NCBI GenBank assembly: GCA_016786465.1
Contig: JAEUWC010000002.1
Coordinates: 62,001 to 126,000, forward strand
DNA: 64,000 bases
Source of the DNA: Bdellovibrionales bacterium
GTDB lineage: Bacteria; Bdellovibrionota; UBA1018
Direction: 5' to 3'
Shown here: positions 44,654 through 53,267 of the stretch, in pieces
How the letters are laid out: every line of letters begins with the position of its first letter
Numbering within the stretch: the stretch's first letter is position 1
Notes under the pieces: model-generated
What the model saw: the letters and a program-made list of their open reading frames with translations, nothing else
Told to the model about the DNA's origin: nothing
Databases searched by the model: none
Translations under genes and position numbers: made by a program

Positions 44654-45978
44654 TGAAACCGTCCTTGGTCGCGTAGGTCCTTTTCCAATTCAGAAAGGAT
44701 TCTTCCCGCCAGATCTTGTTTGGAAGTTTCTGGAAATTCTTTTTTTCTTCCGTCTTCATAAAAAAGAACTCCTGCGTTTCGGTCTTTTCCAAACCCAGTG
44801 GACCTTTTCTGATCCGTCGCGGAAATCCAATTTCCAAAAACGTAATTCAGTTTCTTTTTCTTCAGTTTTCCCCGGGCATTGGTTTCTAGATCATCCGTTT
44901 CAGCGGCAAATCCCATAAACCAAGGCGAATTTTTTAAGCGGGTCGATCGCCCGACCAGTCCCGCCAAGACATCCACCGAAGGAACCAATTCCAACTTCAG
45001 TGCTTTTGAAGCCCGCTTTTGTTTCCTAAAACTGGGTTTTTTGACTTGATAGTCCAAGACCGCCGCAGACGCGATGACTGCGGTTGCAGAAGGCAGAATT
45101 TCCAATGATGCTTTCAGCATTTCGTCAGCCGTCTGAACCGGGATCAGATTCAAGCGGGACCGAAGGTCATCTGAAACATCCGGCATCGTTCCACCCTTGT
45201 CCTGACCCAAAACCAACGAAACGCGCGCACCCCGTTTCAGTGCTTCTTCGGCCAGGCGAACCCCCATGGTTCCGGTTGACGGATTGGTCATGTAACGAAC
45301 GGCATCGATCCTGGAAATCGTCGGGCCGGCCGTGATCAAAACATTCTGATTCTTCCAGCTTTGCGGCTGTACATCCGATTCCAGAAGATCAGTCTGAGGT
45401 TGCGTACGCTTCACGGCGCGCGCTGCGGGAAGTTCAGCTTCGATGGCCGATACCAAGGTGTCGACGTGGGCCAGTTTTCCAGATCCTTCTTCGCCGCAGG
45501 CTAGAAGACCTTCGGCAGGTTCGATGAAACGGATCCCGCGCGACTTTAAGCGGGCGACGTTTTCCTGGGTCGGCGCGGCCGCCCACATGACAGCGTTCAT
45601 TGCTGGCGCCACCAAAAATCGGGCTTCGCTAGCCAAGGCGACGGTCGTAACCAAGTCGTCTGCCAAGCCGTGCGACAGGCGTGCGATCAAATGTGCGGTC
45701 GCGGGAATGAAAGCAATGACGTCAGGCCATCGGGCCAGCCGAATGTGTTCAGTACCTGAAACTGTTTCTTCACCCGGACGGCCCCAAAGTTCAGTGGTCA
45801 CCGATTTTCGACTTAGGGTTTCAAGCACCAAGGGCGTGACAAATTCGCGCGCCGAACGGGTCATCAGACATTTGACTTCGTAGCCTTTTTTGGTCAGCGC
45901 CGAAACCACGTCAGCCGCCTTATAGGCCGCGATGCTTCCGGAAATGCAGACCAGAATTCTAGGCGTTCCATTCGGCAT
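44650..45978 (-). CDS. coaBC: Bifunctional phosphopantothenoylcysteine decarboxylase / phosphopantothenate-cysteine ligase
   Basis: The 442-residue protein starts with the flavoprotein CoaC domain: ILVCISGSIAAYKAADV (FMN site), TAHLIARLSHGLADD with the active His, and PAMNAVMW. The CoaB ligase domain follows from about residue 215: VLITAGPTISRIDAVRYMTNPS, TGTMGVRLAEEA and WFMGFAAET. CoaBC couples cysteine to phosphopantothenate and decarboxylates the product. The CoaC substrate flap reads LACGEEGSGKLA, with Cys retained. It overlaps coaX by 20 bases and panC by four. The last residues (LEKDLRDQGRFQ) are not conserved. Confidence 0.95.
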   Translation of the reverse strand: MPNGTPRILVCISGSIAAYKAADVVSALTKKGYEVKCLMTRSAREFVTPLVLETLSRKSVTTELWGRPGEETVSGTEHIRLARWPDVIAFIPATAHLIARLSHGLADDLVTTVALASEARFLVAPAMNAVMWAAAPTQENVARLKSRGIRFIEPAEGLLACGEEGSGKLAHVDTLVSAIEAELPAARAVKRTQPQTDLLESDVQPQSWKNQNVLITAGPTISRIDAVRYMTNPSTGTMGVRLAEEALKRGARVSLVLGQDKGGTMPDVSDDLRSRLNLIPVQTADEMLKASLEILPSATAVIASAAVLDYQVKKPSFRKQKRASKALKLELVPSVDVLAGLVGRSTRLKNSPWFMGFAAETDDLETNARGKLKKKKLNYVFGNWISATDQKRSTGFGKDRNAGVLFYEDGRKKEFPETSKQDLAGRILSELEKDLRDQGRFQ

Positions 45979-46747
45979 AACGTTTCAATCCAATCAAAGT
46001 CAGGTCGGGAATGATCTTGAATCTTGGGGTCAGCTTCAAAAGATTCATGATCCCACCCGTTGCAATCCACGTCGCGTTTTTAAAACCAGGACCCGCGTCT
46101 GAAATCAGCCGGTCCGACAAGCCTTCGATCAGCGATTCATAACCGCCCAAGACCCCGCTTTGCAGCTGGGTTTCGGTCGTATTTCCGATCCAGGTCGAAG
46201 GTCGGCGCAGTTCGACCGAATATAGTTTTGCGGCACGCGATTGTAGCGCACGCCAGCTGGTTTCAAGTCCTGGAACAATGGATCCGCCGATGTAGTTTTT
46301 TTCACCGTCGACTAAACAAAACGTCGTGGCCGTTCCTGCATCCACGATCAGAAGCGGGGTCTGATGCAGGGCCAAGGCACCCGCAACGTTTGCCAAGCGA
46401 TCAGCGCCCAGTTGTTCGGGGTGGGGAAGTTTCAAACGAAATTCCGCTTTTTTTTGCGCATCGACAAAGATCAGTTTGGATCCAAAGACTTCAGAAAGCG
46501 TTCGATCCAACATCGGCACAACGGAAGAAACGACGACGCTTTGTATTGTCTTCCATTCACGGCCCAGGTCGATACCCGGGCCTGACAAAAAAAGTTGATT
46601 CAGCACACTTCGGTATTCGTCGGACGTTGCGGCGCTGTCGGTTCGGTAACGGACCTGATCTTTAAATTCGGTCTTTGGATTCCATTTTTCCGATGAAATC
46701 CATCCCGCCACAGTGTGCGTGTTTCCGATGTCGATCAAAAGATTCAC
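45959..46747 (-). CDS. coaX: Type III pantothenate kinase
   Basis: CoaX phosphorylates pantothenate using ATP and a monovalent cation. The 262-residue protein begins LLIDIGNTHTVAGW (ASKHA phosphate-1 motif DxGNT) and has LPHPEQLGADRLANVAGA (GADR motif) and LIVDAGTATTFCLV (phosphate-2 motif DAGTATT), then GGSIVPGLETSW. All are diagnostic of type III enzymes rather than CoaA or PanK II. It overlaps panB by four bases. Type III kinases are not feedback-inhibited by CoA, so control of the pathway probably lies elsewhere. Confidence 0.95.
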   Translation of the reverse strand: MNLLIDIGNTHTVAGWISSEKWNPKTEFKDQVRYRTDSAATSDEYRSVLNQLFLSGPGIDLGREWKTIQSVVVSSVVPMLDRTLSEVFGSKLIFVDAQKKAEFRLKLPHPEQLGADRLANVAGALALHQTPLLIVDAGTATTFCLVDGEKNYIGGSIVPGLETSWRALQSRAAKLYSVELRRPSTWIGNTTETQLQSGVLGGYESLIEGLSDRLISDAGPGFKNATWIATGGIMNLLKLTPRFKIIPDLTLIGLKRYAEWNA

Positions 46748-47541
46748 GATTCCCCCCGGCGCACGCTTTGAACATAGGCTTGAACAGCCTGGCGGATCGT
46801 GGACGCAACATCGGCACGGGGCTTTGCGAACTTGGGAATCGGACGAACGGATAGCCCGATCAGGTCGTTAATCACCAAAACTTGCCCTGAACAATCGTTG
46901 CCCGATCCAATTCCGATGGTCGGAATTTTCAGTGTTTCTGTAATTTCTGCCGCTATTTCCGGAATCACCAATTCCAAGACCAATGAAAATGCGCCCGCGT
47001 TCTGTAAATCCTTGGCCGATTGGATTAGGGCCTTGGCTTCGTCAGAAGTCTTTCCTTTTTTTCCGTATCCGCCCAATGCGTTCACCGATTGCGGTTCAAG
47101 GCCGATGTGACCCATCACGGGGATTCCTGCCTGAACTAGTTTTTCAACCGTTTTTGCTACCCGGGTTCCGCCTTCTAGTTTGACGGCCTGACATCCCGAT
47201 TCTTGAAGGGCTTTCGCCGAAGAATTCAAGGCCCGGGTTGAAGTGGTCGTGGTTCCAAACGGAAGATCCATCACCACCAAGGCTTTGTGGGTGCCGCGCA
47301 CGACCGCGCGCGTGTGGTGGATCATGTCGGAAAGCGTGACCGGAACGGTCGTGTCGTAGCCCAAAAGCGTATTGCCCACGCTATCGCCCACCAAAATCAA
47401 ATCCGTTCCCGAAGTTTCGACCAGTGATGCGGTGATCGCGTCGTACGCGGTCAGCATGGCGATCTTTTCGCCACGATCGCGCATCGCCTGAATCGTCTTG
47501 ACCGTGTTACGGAGCGTAGGAAGGGGGCCCTGAACCGACAT
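46744..47541 (-). CDS. panB: 3-methyl-2-oxobutanoate hydroxymethyltransferase
   Basis: PanB transfers a hydroxymethyl group from methylene-tetrahydrofolate to 2-oxoisovalerate to make ketopantoate. The 265-residue protein shows MLTAYDAITASLVE, DLILVGDSVGNTLLGYDTT (metal-binding Asp), VMDLPFG, VKLEGG, PVMGHIGLEPQSVNALGGYG and IGIGSGNDCSGQVLV (catalytic GxGxxxDGQ-type, here with a Cys-Ser insertion order seen as CSGQ). It begins one base after the HD gene stop. panD and panE are not in this window. Confidence 0.95.
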   Translation of the reverse strand: MSVQGPLPTLRNTVKTIQAMRDRGEKIAMLTAYDAITASLVETSGTDLILVGDSVGNTLLGYDTTVPVTLSDMIHHTRAVVRGTHKALVVMDLPFGTTTTSTRALNSSAKALQESGCQAVKLEGGTRVAKTVEKLVQAGIPVMGHIGLEPQSVNALGGYGKKGKTSDEAKALIQSAKDLQNAGAFSLVLELVIPEIAAEITETLKIPTIGIGSGNDCSGQVLVINDLIGLSVRPIPKFAKPRADVASTIRQAVQAYVQSVRRGES

Positions 47542-47542
47542 T

Positions 47543-48913
47543 TTATACCCCAGGGCTTCGGCCCAAGTTTTTGCAGACTTCGTAATCTTCGGGTGAAACG
47601 TAAATCCGGCTGATGACCCGCTTTTCAGAATAGCGCGTGAATAGGTCCGTGCACTGTTCTAAGCGAAGCGTCTTTGATGGCTGATAAAGATTATCCAGGT
47701 GCACAAAGATGGGGTGCCCGGGTTTTCGGAAGTACTTGGAAAGTTCGCCGGTGGATTGAGTCACGATCGAATCGACCTTTCTTTTTTCAAGGTCTGCTTT
47801 CAGGCGGGCGATCATCGCTTGATTGGTTTCAGGTTCTGAATTTTCAGCCATTCCGGAATGCAATTCGACTAGCATTCGGTAAGGACGTTTTTCAGAAATG
47901 CGGCGGGCCCAAGGGTTCGAGCTTTTCGCCAGGTGCGCGTAAAGATCCGCATCGTGAATTTTCACATACGCTTCGATGTCACTGGGCAGCTGGTAGTCTT
48001 TCGAATCAACACTTGCAAAGTAGCGCGCCAGCATTTCGTCAAAAACGACGCTTTTGTGGTGAAAGTAAACCATCAAAAACATGTGGAATCGCGAAATCAG
48101 AAAGTCTTCGAAAGAATAAAGCGCCTTGCGTTCCAGTCCCAAAAACACGCGACCGTTTTCTCGATGCGCGGAAAGGTTGGCGACCAACCAATCAAAATCG
48201 AACTGCCCGTAGGTGACGCCCGCGTACCAGCTGTCACGCCGAAGGTAGTCCATCCGATCAGCGTCCAGTTCACTTGAAATCAGCTGTTGAAGAACGGGAC
48301 GGAAATCCCATTTTCCATCGATCGAAGAATCTTCGAAAAAGTCATCGTCCACTTTTAGGTTGGGATCGATCAAAGACGCCACGTGCAGGGGTTTGAATCC
48401 AAATTCCAAGCCCGCTTTTTCAAGAATCTGGGTCAGGCCCGAATCCAAGATCAGCTTCAGCGTGTAGTCTTCGTGGGTGGCCTTGGACTTGTCAGTGGAT
48501 GCACCTGGAAAAAGTTTTTCGGGCAATTTCAAATCCAGCCGTGGTGGCATCGCGATTTCAGAAGTGTGCGAAAGCGGACCATGACCGCAGTCATGAAGGA
48601 GGGCCGCTAGCCGAAGCACTGCGCGAAAGCGCCGGTGGGCCTTGGGGGCCTGGCCAAAAAGATCCAGGCGTCTTGGACCTGATTTTTTTCGAAGGCCCTT
48701 GGGGCCCCCAAACAAGGTGTCGAAGGCTTTGGTCGCGGTTTCCATCGCGCCCAATGAATGAATGTATCGATTGTGTGTGGCTGAAGGGAAAGAATACTCT
48801 CCAAATCCCAGCTGCTGGATATGACGCAGGCGTTGGAAATACCGGCTGTCGATGACCGGCAGTTCATGCGGTTCGATTGCGATCGAACCGTGGATGACGT
48901 CGCGTATTTCCAT
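47543..48913 (-). CDS. HD-superfamily phosphohydrolase, dGTPase-like
   Basis: The 456-residue protein begins EIRDVIHGSIAIEPHELPVID, the N-terminal signature of the YdhJ/dGTPase-like HD family, followed by FQRLRHIQQLG, THNRYIHSLGAMETA and ALLHDCGHGPLSHTSE (HD metal site). ELDADRMDYLRRDSWYAG near the middle carries the last metal-ligand Asp. Related proteins hydrolyse nucleotide triphosphates or other phosphate esters, and the substrate here is unknown. It heads the pan/coa operon with only one base between its stop and panB, an unexpected partner for CoA synthesis. Confidence 0.88.
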   Translation of the reverse strand: MEIRDVIHGSIAIEPHELPVIDSRYFQRLRHIQQLGFGEYSFPSATHNRYIHSLGAMETATKAFDTLFGGPKGLRKKSGPRRLDLFGQAPKAHRRFRAVLRLAALLHDCGHGPLSHTSEIAMPPRLDLKLPEKLFPGASTDKSKATHEDYTLKLILDSGLTQILEKAGLEFGFKPLHVASLIDPNLKVDDDFFEDSSIDGKWDFRPVLQQLISSELDADRMDYLRRDSWYAGVTYGQFDFDWLVANLSAHRENGRVFLGLERKALYSFEDFLISRFHMFLMVYFHHKSVVFDEMLARYFASVDSKDYQLPSDIEAYVKIHDADLYAHLAKSSNPWARRISEKRPYRMLVELHSGMAENSEPETNQAMIARLKADLEKRKVDSIVTQSTGELSKYFRKPGHPIFVHLDNLYQPSKTLRLEQCTDLFTRYSEKRVISRIYVSPEDYEVCKNLGRSPGV

Positions 48914-48939
48914 AGGAACGGATTAGTGGTCTTGTACTC

Positions 48940-48994
48940 AAAAGAAAAGAGGAAAACCTCCTGGGTAGGTCATCGGACCTAGGAAGTTTTCCTC
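48940..48994 (-). terminator. Rho-independent terminator of the histone-like gene
   Basis: An 18-pair stem has arms 48949-48966 and 48977-48994, one mismatch and one wobble pair, with a ten-base loop. Reading leftward it is followed by TTTTCTTTT (48940-48948). It lies 44 bases after the stop of the H1-like gene on the same strand and separates that gene from the HD-pan-coa operon. Confidence 0.85.
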
Positions 48995-49037
48995 GATTGT
49001 ATTTAAAGACTTATTGCGGTGCGTTGATCGCGCCGGC

Positions 49038-49397
49038 TTATTCTTCAGATTCGTCGTCGCCGAAGTCGTTGTTCGGGCGATTGAACGATGAACCGAAAGT
49101 GGACGACATTGCGCCACCAGCTAGACCGCCAGCGAATCCGCTCAGCGCCGATCCCATGGTCGAAGGAGCAGCAGGCGGAGGCGTTGCTGGCTTCGGAGGA
49201 GTCATTGCCGGAGCGGCTTTTTTCGGAGCAGCTTTTTTAGCGGCTTTCTTCTTCGCAGGCTTCGCTTTTTTTGCAGCTTTTTTCGCAGGTTTCTTGCCGG
49301 CTTTTTTTGTTTTCTTCGCAGCTTTTTTCGCTGGCTTCTTTTTAGCGGCTTTTTTTGCGGGCTTCTTTTTTGCTTTCTTCTTTGCACTCTTGGCCAT
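49038..49397 (-). CDS. Histone H1-like Lys/Ala-rich protein with Gly-rich acidic tail
   Basis: The 119-residue protein is built of AAKK/KPAKKA repeats over its first about 65 residues, like bacterial H1-like proteins that bind DNA nonspecifically. A Pro/Ala linker (PPKPATPPPAAP) follows, then a hydrophobic Gly/Ala/Ser segment (SALSGFAGGLAGGAMSS) and an acidic end (DDESEE). The ribosome site GGAGACAGG precedes the ATG. It has its own terminator and stands alone between the Tad-like gene and the pan operon. The Gly-rich acidic tail is unusual for this type and may control self-association or DNA binding. Confidence 0.85.
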   Translation of the reverse strand: MAKSAKKKAKKKPAKKAAKKKPAKKAAKKTKKAGKKPAKKAAKKAKPAKKKAAKKAAPKKAAPAMTPPKPATPPPAAPSTMGSALSGFAGGLAGGAMSSTFGSSFNRPNNDFGDDESEE

Positions 49398-49483
49398 GAC
49401 CTGTCTCCGTTGATCAGTAGGTTTGTAATGGTGAACTTAAAAGATAAGGCCACAGCCTTTTCGTCTTTGCAAGATCCAGAAGG

Positions 49484-51544
49484 TCAATGCTGTAATTTTC
49501 GGACTTCGGGATCGCCACCCAAGTTCGTGTTCGTCGGAGTCGCTTTTCCGTCCACCGAAGTTTGCGAAATGGAATTGAAGGAAACGTACTTCACGCTGTA
49601 TCCCACCCGTCCTTGTGCGGCGAAGTCCTTGTCTTTGACCCCGTTCCAGGACGTGCGGATTTTATCCTTGTGCTTGATCGGGTGAAGGACCAAGTCGGGC
49701 GCGGGAAGCTTGTCGGCGACCGAAAACTTGGCGCCAGGGGCAAAAGTCCCACCATTTTCTGGCATCCGCCAAACCGGCGATGAAATCCGCGCGACGTGTA
49801 GCGTTTCGCCATTCTCTCCCTGACCGGCTTTTAGATCCTGAAGGTATTCGGTCAGCTGTTTTTTGATGGTGTCTTTGAAGGTGGCCAGATCAACCGCCGC
49901 AACACCCGTTGCCGTTCCTAATTGGTTCTTCAAGTTGTCGACGACGGGTTCGAACTGTTTTGCGACTTCGCCTAGATCGGTGACGCCCGGCGGCACCACG
50001 GGCGCCCAGAACGCTGCGTAGCCGTCTGGATCGAAGAACTTTTCAAAATAGGGGATGGATTCATCTTCTAAGTCCATGGGGATGTTGTACTTGGCCGATT
50101 CCCAAGGATTCGCGGCGGCAGCCGAATGTTCCCCGTTTTGAATCGTATTCAAATCAATCGAACCCACATTGGACATCGCCGTATTGTTTCCTGCCATCGC
50201 CTGGAAGAACGCAAAAAGCGGCGCTTCCTGTAGCCAGCCCTGATCCGTGGTTTCGGTGGCTAGCATTGGGATATTCGGGATCTTTTTCGCGCAATCTGCC
50301 GAAGCCCCGCAGTGAATCGGACTAAATGCCCCCTGTTTCAAGAAGTCTTTCTGGGTCAGTCCCGGTGGACCGATGCGACTGCCGAAAGGACGTGCCGCTG
50401 AATAAGCCGTCAGTTTCAAATCGCCCCAGGGCGAAAAAATGATCTTGGCTTTTGCTTCTAATTTCACCGCGTAATAGGTCAGCACTGCCGGATCCTTTTC
50501 GACCCCAACGGTGACTTTGGTGATTTTGAACGGAAAGGGTTCGGCAATACAGTTTTGGCGGGCATTGGAATTGGACTGTGACTGCAATTGCAGCGAATAA
50601 ACGTCGAATTCATCCAGCACGATGTCGTTCAGTTTAAGTAGATTACCTTCCGTCCCTGATGATGGAAGAAGTTCGGTCAACACAATCGATTCCGTGTTGT
50701 TGTAGCTATGGCTTCCCAAAGTTCTGAATGCCGAAAGGTAGGCTTGAAGCGCACGTTCGTAATTTGGAACTTTATTGGGATCGTTCACCCAGTTTTGCGC
50801 TTCTGACTTGTGAATGACTTGCGGCGCCAGATTGACGAAGTCATTCAAAATCTTGATGCGCTGACGGGTCATCGCTAAGCGGGGCAAAAGGCCTAAGCCC
50901 GACGCGACCTGCTTGATGGCTTGATAGGTACTGGCGACGGCGGCTCCCCCTTGGGAACTTTTTAAGTCGTGATCAAAATTGAAAAGCCAAAGAAGAATGA
51001 TCTGCTGGTTCAATTTGGAAGTCGCATCGCAGCCGCCTTTGATCAGTTGCTGGATGTTTTCCATCTGGCCCATCAAAGTTCCGTTCACCAAATTCGCTTT
51101 TTCCATGATCTTCAAGGAATTGGTGATGGGATTGGGCATGTCTTGAAGCTGGCAAGCGTTGCTACCGCTGTTAAAGGCCAAGCAGACCACTGGAACTTTG
51201 TAAGGCGGAGAGTTCGAAGTTGCTCGAAATTCATAGAAACCCGAACCGCCACTGTTTCTAGGGTAGGGTTGTTCGGCCAAATTCCCTAAAACGTAGTAGC
51301 GGTAAAGGAATCGCTTCCAGTGGCGCCGCATTTCGTAATTCAAAAAGCTGATTTGGGTCAGTTGACGGGCCTGAACCGATGCCCCGGCGTAAGCGGCCAT
51401 ATCGGCGGCGTTTTGCAGATTGATTTTGGCGTGGACCAGCATGCCCACGTTGATCACGAAGGCGAAAAACAGAAGAAAAGTCGTCATCATCATCCCGATC
51501 AGGATGGTCGCCTGGCCTTTTTCGTTCAGGCTTTTGAAGCGCAT
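49484..51544 (-). CDS. Tad-type (TadE/G-like) pilus-assembly-associated exported protein
   Basis: The 686-residue protein begins with GQATILIGMMMTTFLLFFAFVI broken by a Lys/Gln run, a typical TadE/TadG N-terminus (NEKGQA...) with one membrane helix, followed by VGMLVHAKINLQNAADMAAYAGAS, the pattern of the Flp-pilus-assembly TadG-like N-terminal domain. The rest is a long periplasmic part with no known enzyme motif, including a Cys pair near GASADCAKK. TadG-like proteins are often anchored pilus-assembly or minor-pilin factors. No other tad genes are nearby, so a complete Flp system is not shown here. Confidence 0.78.
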   Translation of the reverse strand: MRFKSLNEKGQATILIGMMMTTFLLFFAFVINVGMLVHAKINLQNAADMAAYAGASVQARQLTQISFLNYEMRRHWKRFLYRYYVLGNLAEQPYPRNSGGSGFYEFRATSNSPPYKVPVVCLAFNSGSNACQLQDMPNPITNSLKIMEKANLVNGTLMGQMENIQQLIKGGCDATSKLNQQIILLWLFNFDHDLKSSQGGAAVASTYQAIKQVASGLGLLPRLAMTRQRIKILNDFVNLAPQVIHKSEAQNWVNDPNKVPNYERALQAYLSAFRTLGSHSYNNTESIVLTELLPSSGTEGNLLKLNDIVLDEFDVYSLQLQSQSNSNARQNCIAEPFPFKITKVTVGVEKDPAVLTYYAVKLEAKAKIIFSPWGDLKLTAYSAARPFGSRIGPPGLTQKDFLKQGAFSPIHCGASADCAKKIPNIPMLATETTDQGWLQEAPLFAFFQAMAGNNTAMSNVGSIDLNTIQNGEHSAAAANPWESAKYNIPMDLEDESIPYFEKFFDPDGYAAFWAPVVPPGVTDLGEVAKQFEPVVDNLKNQLGTATGVAAVDLATFKDTIKKQLTEYLQDLKAGQGENGETLHVARISSPVWRMPENGGTFAPGAKFSVADKLPAPDLVLHPIKHKDKIRTSWNGVKDKDFAAQGRVGYSVKYVSFNSISQTSVDGKATPTNTNLGGDPEVRKLQH

Positions 51545-51668
51545 AACCTGATTTTAACCCAAAAAACTTTACAGCTGTTCAAACTTTAGACAGCGACTTT
51601 GGCTCAAAACTCGTAGGTTCACGCTGAAGCCTAACGCGGCATGGCACGGGCATTGCTCTAAGGCCCGC

Positions 51669-52088
51669 GTGAAATTAATTGCGGCACTGATCATCACCTT
51701 CTCGGTCCTCGGAATTTTGGAATCTCCAAGTTTCGCTCAGAACTCGGAAAGGGTTTGCGCAGAATGCATCGCGAACGCGAATGCGTTTTTGAACACACCG
51801 ATTGATCAACCGTTTCGGTCTTGGGTCACTAGTACTGTGGATCCCGTTTCGACGGTGATTATCCACGATCCTTCGACCGGATTGATGAATTTCCCGACCA
51901 CCGGGCAGGTGCAAACCAACAGCGCCTGGTCCAGTGAACTTCCAGGAACGCTTCATGCGCCTTGGATGTCGGACAACAGTTTTCAGACTTTGACGATGCC
52001 GGTTTTCGTCACACCTTTTTACGATTCGCGAAAAGGATTCACCACGGCAGGAGGGCTATGGGACACGCAACTAGGTCCCTGGCTATGA
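51669..52088 (+). CDS. Small exported protein of unknown function
   Basis: A GTG start gives 139 residues with a signal peptide (KLIAALIITFSVLGILE, cleaved near SFA). The mature part begins with VCAECIANANAF, a CxxC-type pair, then is rich in Thr, Pro and Trp with no known domain. It diverges from the Tad-like gene across 124 bases. It appears complete; the region behind it holds a C-rich run and a hairpin rather than another long frame. Confidence 0.55.
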   Translation: MKLIAALIITFSVLGILESPSFAQNSERVCAECIANANAFLNTPIDQPFRSWVTSTVDPVSTVIIHDPSTGLMNFPTTGQVQTNSAWSSELPGTLHAPWMSDNSFQTLTMPVFVTPFYDSRKGFTTAGGLWDTQLGPWL

Positions 52089-52183
52089 ACAAGTTTTAGG
52101 TAAAAGCCCCCCCCGGCAATTATCTAAAAAACGGCTCTGGGTAAAACCAGGGACGACAAACTAATACTCCTCCTCTCTCAAAG

Positions 52184-52218
52184 TTCCCGCTGGTCCGTAG
52201 GATTCGGACTGGCGGGAA
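52184..52218 (+). promoter_or_regulatory. Stem-loop in the leader of a small exported-protein gene
   Basis: Arms TTCCCGCTGGTCCG (52184-52197) and CGGACTGGCGGGAA (52205-52218) can form a 14-pair stem with two G-U pairs and a seven-base loop. It ends 26 bases before the ATG at 52245 and includes the first base of an alternative ATG at 52218. No T-run follows, so it is not a plain terminator. It might act on mRNA stability or translation of the small gene. Confidence 0.5.
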
Positions 52219-52244
52219 TGAGACGAGATCTTGGGAAAAAGAAT

Positions 52245-52610
52245 ATGAAGAAAATGATTTTGGCACTGATGATTGGAGTTTTTCCGGCTTCTGCGTTTGC
52301 TTCGGTCACTTGTGAATTAACCGCTGAAATGAAATTTTACGAAATCGAAAGCCGCGCCTGGGGGTACCAGGTCGCACAGGATCCTACCGTCGAGACCCAA
52401 ACCCATAAATTGGAAGCCGCTACGAACGCCGATTGCGTAGCTGCTGCATGGGAATTCGTCAGCGATTACAAGAAACACCAATCTGAAAAGACGGGCCGAG
52501 ACGCTTTTTTCAAAAGTGGACACTTGGTTGCGGGTAAAACCCAGTATTCGGTCACACGCGAAATGTACGCGGATGGAAAAAACAGCCGCCTGAAAATTCG
52601 CCGCAACTAG
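52245..52610 (+). CDS. Small exported protein of unknown function
   Basis: I used the ATG at 52245, with GGGAAA upstream; the frame extends back to 52218. The 121-residue product has a signal peptide (KKMILALMIGVFPASAFA) and a mature part of about 100 residues with two cysteines (VTCELT and ADCVAA) that could pair. The last residues are basic (SRLKIRRN). No domain is recognised. It lies 12 bases from the end of a convergent gene of similar size that is also exported. Confidence 0.6.
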   Translation: MKKMILALMIGVFPASAFASVTCELTAEMKFYEIESRAWGYQVAQDPTVETQTHKLEAATNADCVAAAWEFVSDYKKHQSEKTGRDAFFKSGHLVAGKTQYSVTREMYADGKNSRLKIRRN

Positions 52611-52622
52611 CGTCAAGGTTTC

Positions 52623-53099
52623 TCACTGAAAATTACAGGTCTTCTTTTTCAGTTCGTCGTGGATGTAAAGAAAAGTGAAGATCTGACTTTCTTTGGTGTC
52701 GATGGCAATCCGCTGGATCGCAGCTTCGGAATCGCCTGAAGGATTTAGGATCTTTTGATTACAGGCCGCTTCGCTTCTTGCATAAGCGTTTTTCCAAAAA
52801 GTCCACGCCTGCACGAATTTGTTGCGGTTCCGTTTTTTAAGAATTCCGTAAGGAACGTAATCTGAAAGCTGGGTTTCAAAGGTCTTGGCATTGACCTGCG
52901 CGATTTCGTTGCAAAGTTTTTGCCCCACTTGAAGCTTGGAAGAAGTCACAGGGACATTGCCTTGGTTCAAAACTTCTGCCGTATCAAAGGCGGTGAAGGT
53001 CAAGCGGGCCAAAGCCGCGAAATCATCACATAGGCTTCCGGCTTGAGCATTTGCGGAAGTCAAAAGGCAGCTGATCCAAAGCCAAATCTGAAGTTTCAT
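52623..53099 (-). CDS. Small exported helical protein of unknown function
   Basis: The ATG at 53099 gives 158 residues with a signal peptide (KLQIWLWISCLLTSANAQA). The mature part is helical and carries four cysteines (SLCDDF, KLCNEI, AACNQK and CNFQ at the end), enough for two disulfides. A longer frame to 53135 would put a poor N-terminus in front of the signal. The function is not recognised. A perfect 16-pair stem-loop stands 33 bases before the start, in the leader. Confidence 0.6.
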   Translation of the reverse strand: MKLQIWLWISCLLTSANAQAGSLCDDFAALARLTFTAFDTAEVLNQGNVPVTSSKLQVGQKLCNEIAQVNAKTFETQLSDYVPYGILKKRNRNKFVQAWTFWKNAYARSEAACNQKILNPSGDSEAAIQRIAIDTKESQIFTFLYIHDELKKKTCNFQ

Positions 53100-53131
53100 G
53101 CAATGCGTCATATCTAAGCCTGGAACGGATG

Positions 53132-53168
53132 GCAAGGTCTTGATTTCGTTTTGAAATCAAGACCTTGC
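53132..53168. promoter_or_regulatory. Perfect 16-pair stem-loop without T-run
   Basis: The arms GCAAGGTCTTGATTTC (53132-53147) and GAAATCAAGACCTTGC (53153-53168) match without error around a five-base loop (GTTTT). No T-rich run follows on either strand, so intrinsic termination is doubtful. It lies between two leftward exported-protein genes, 33 bases before the start of one and about 100 bases after the stop of the other. It may be an RNA stability element, an attenuator, or a repeat copy shared with other places in the genome. Confidence 0.7.
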
Positions 53169-53267
53169 TGTTCCTAGATGGGCTTGAGGTGCTCAGGTCA
53201 ATATCCCCAAGATCACTTGGATCGTGGAAGAAACGACCGAAGGCCCCAAAAGTTTCGCTAAGCGAAA

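Noticed and set aside
49446-49459. Small hairpin (AAGGC/GCCTT) after the Tad-like gene
   Set aside because: The stem has only five pairs and the T-run after it is weak, so I do not call a terminator.
49484-51544. A complete Tad/Flp pilus locus
   Set aside because: Only a TadE/G-like gene is present. No ATPase, secretin, prepilin peptidase or other tad gene lies nearby.
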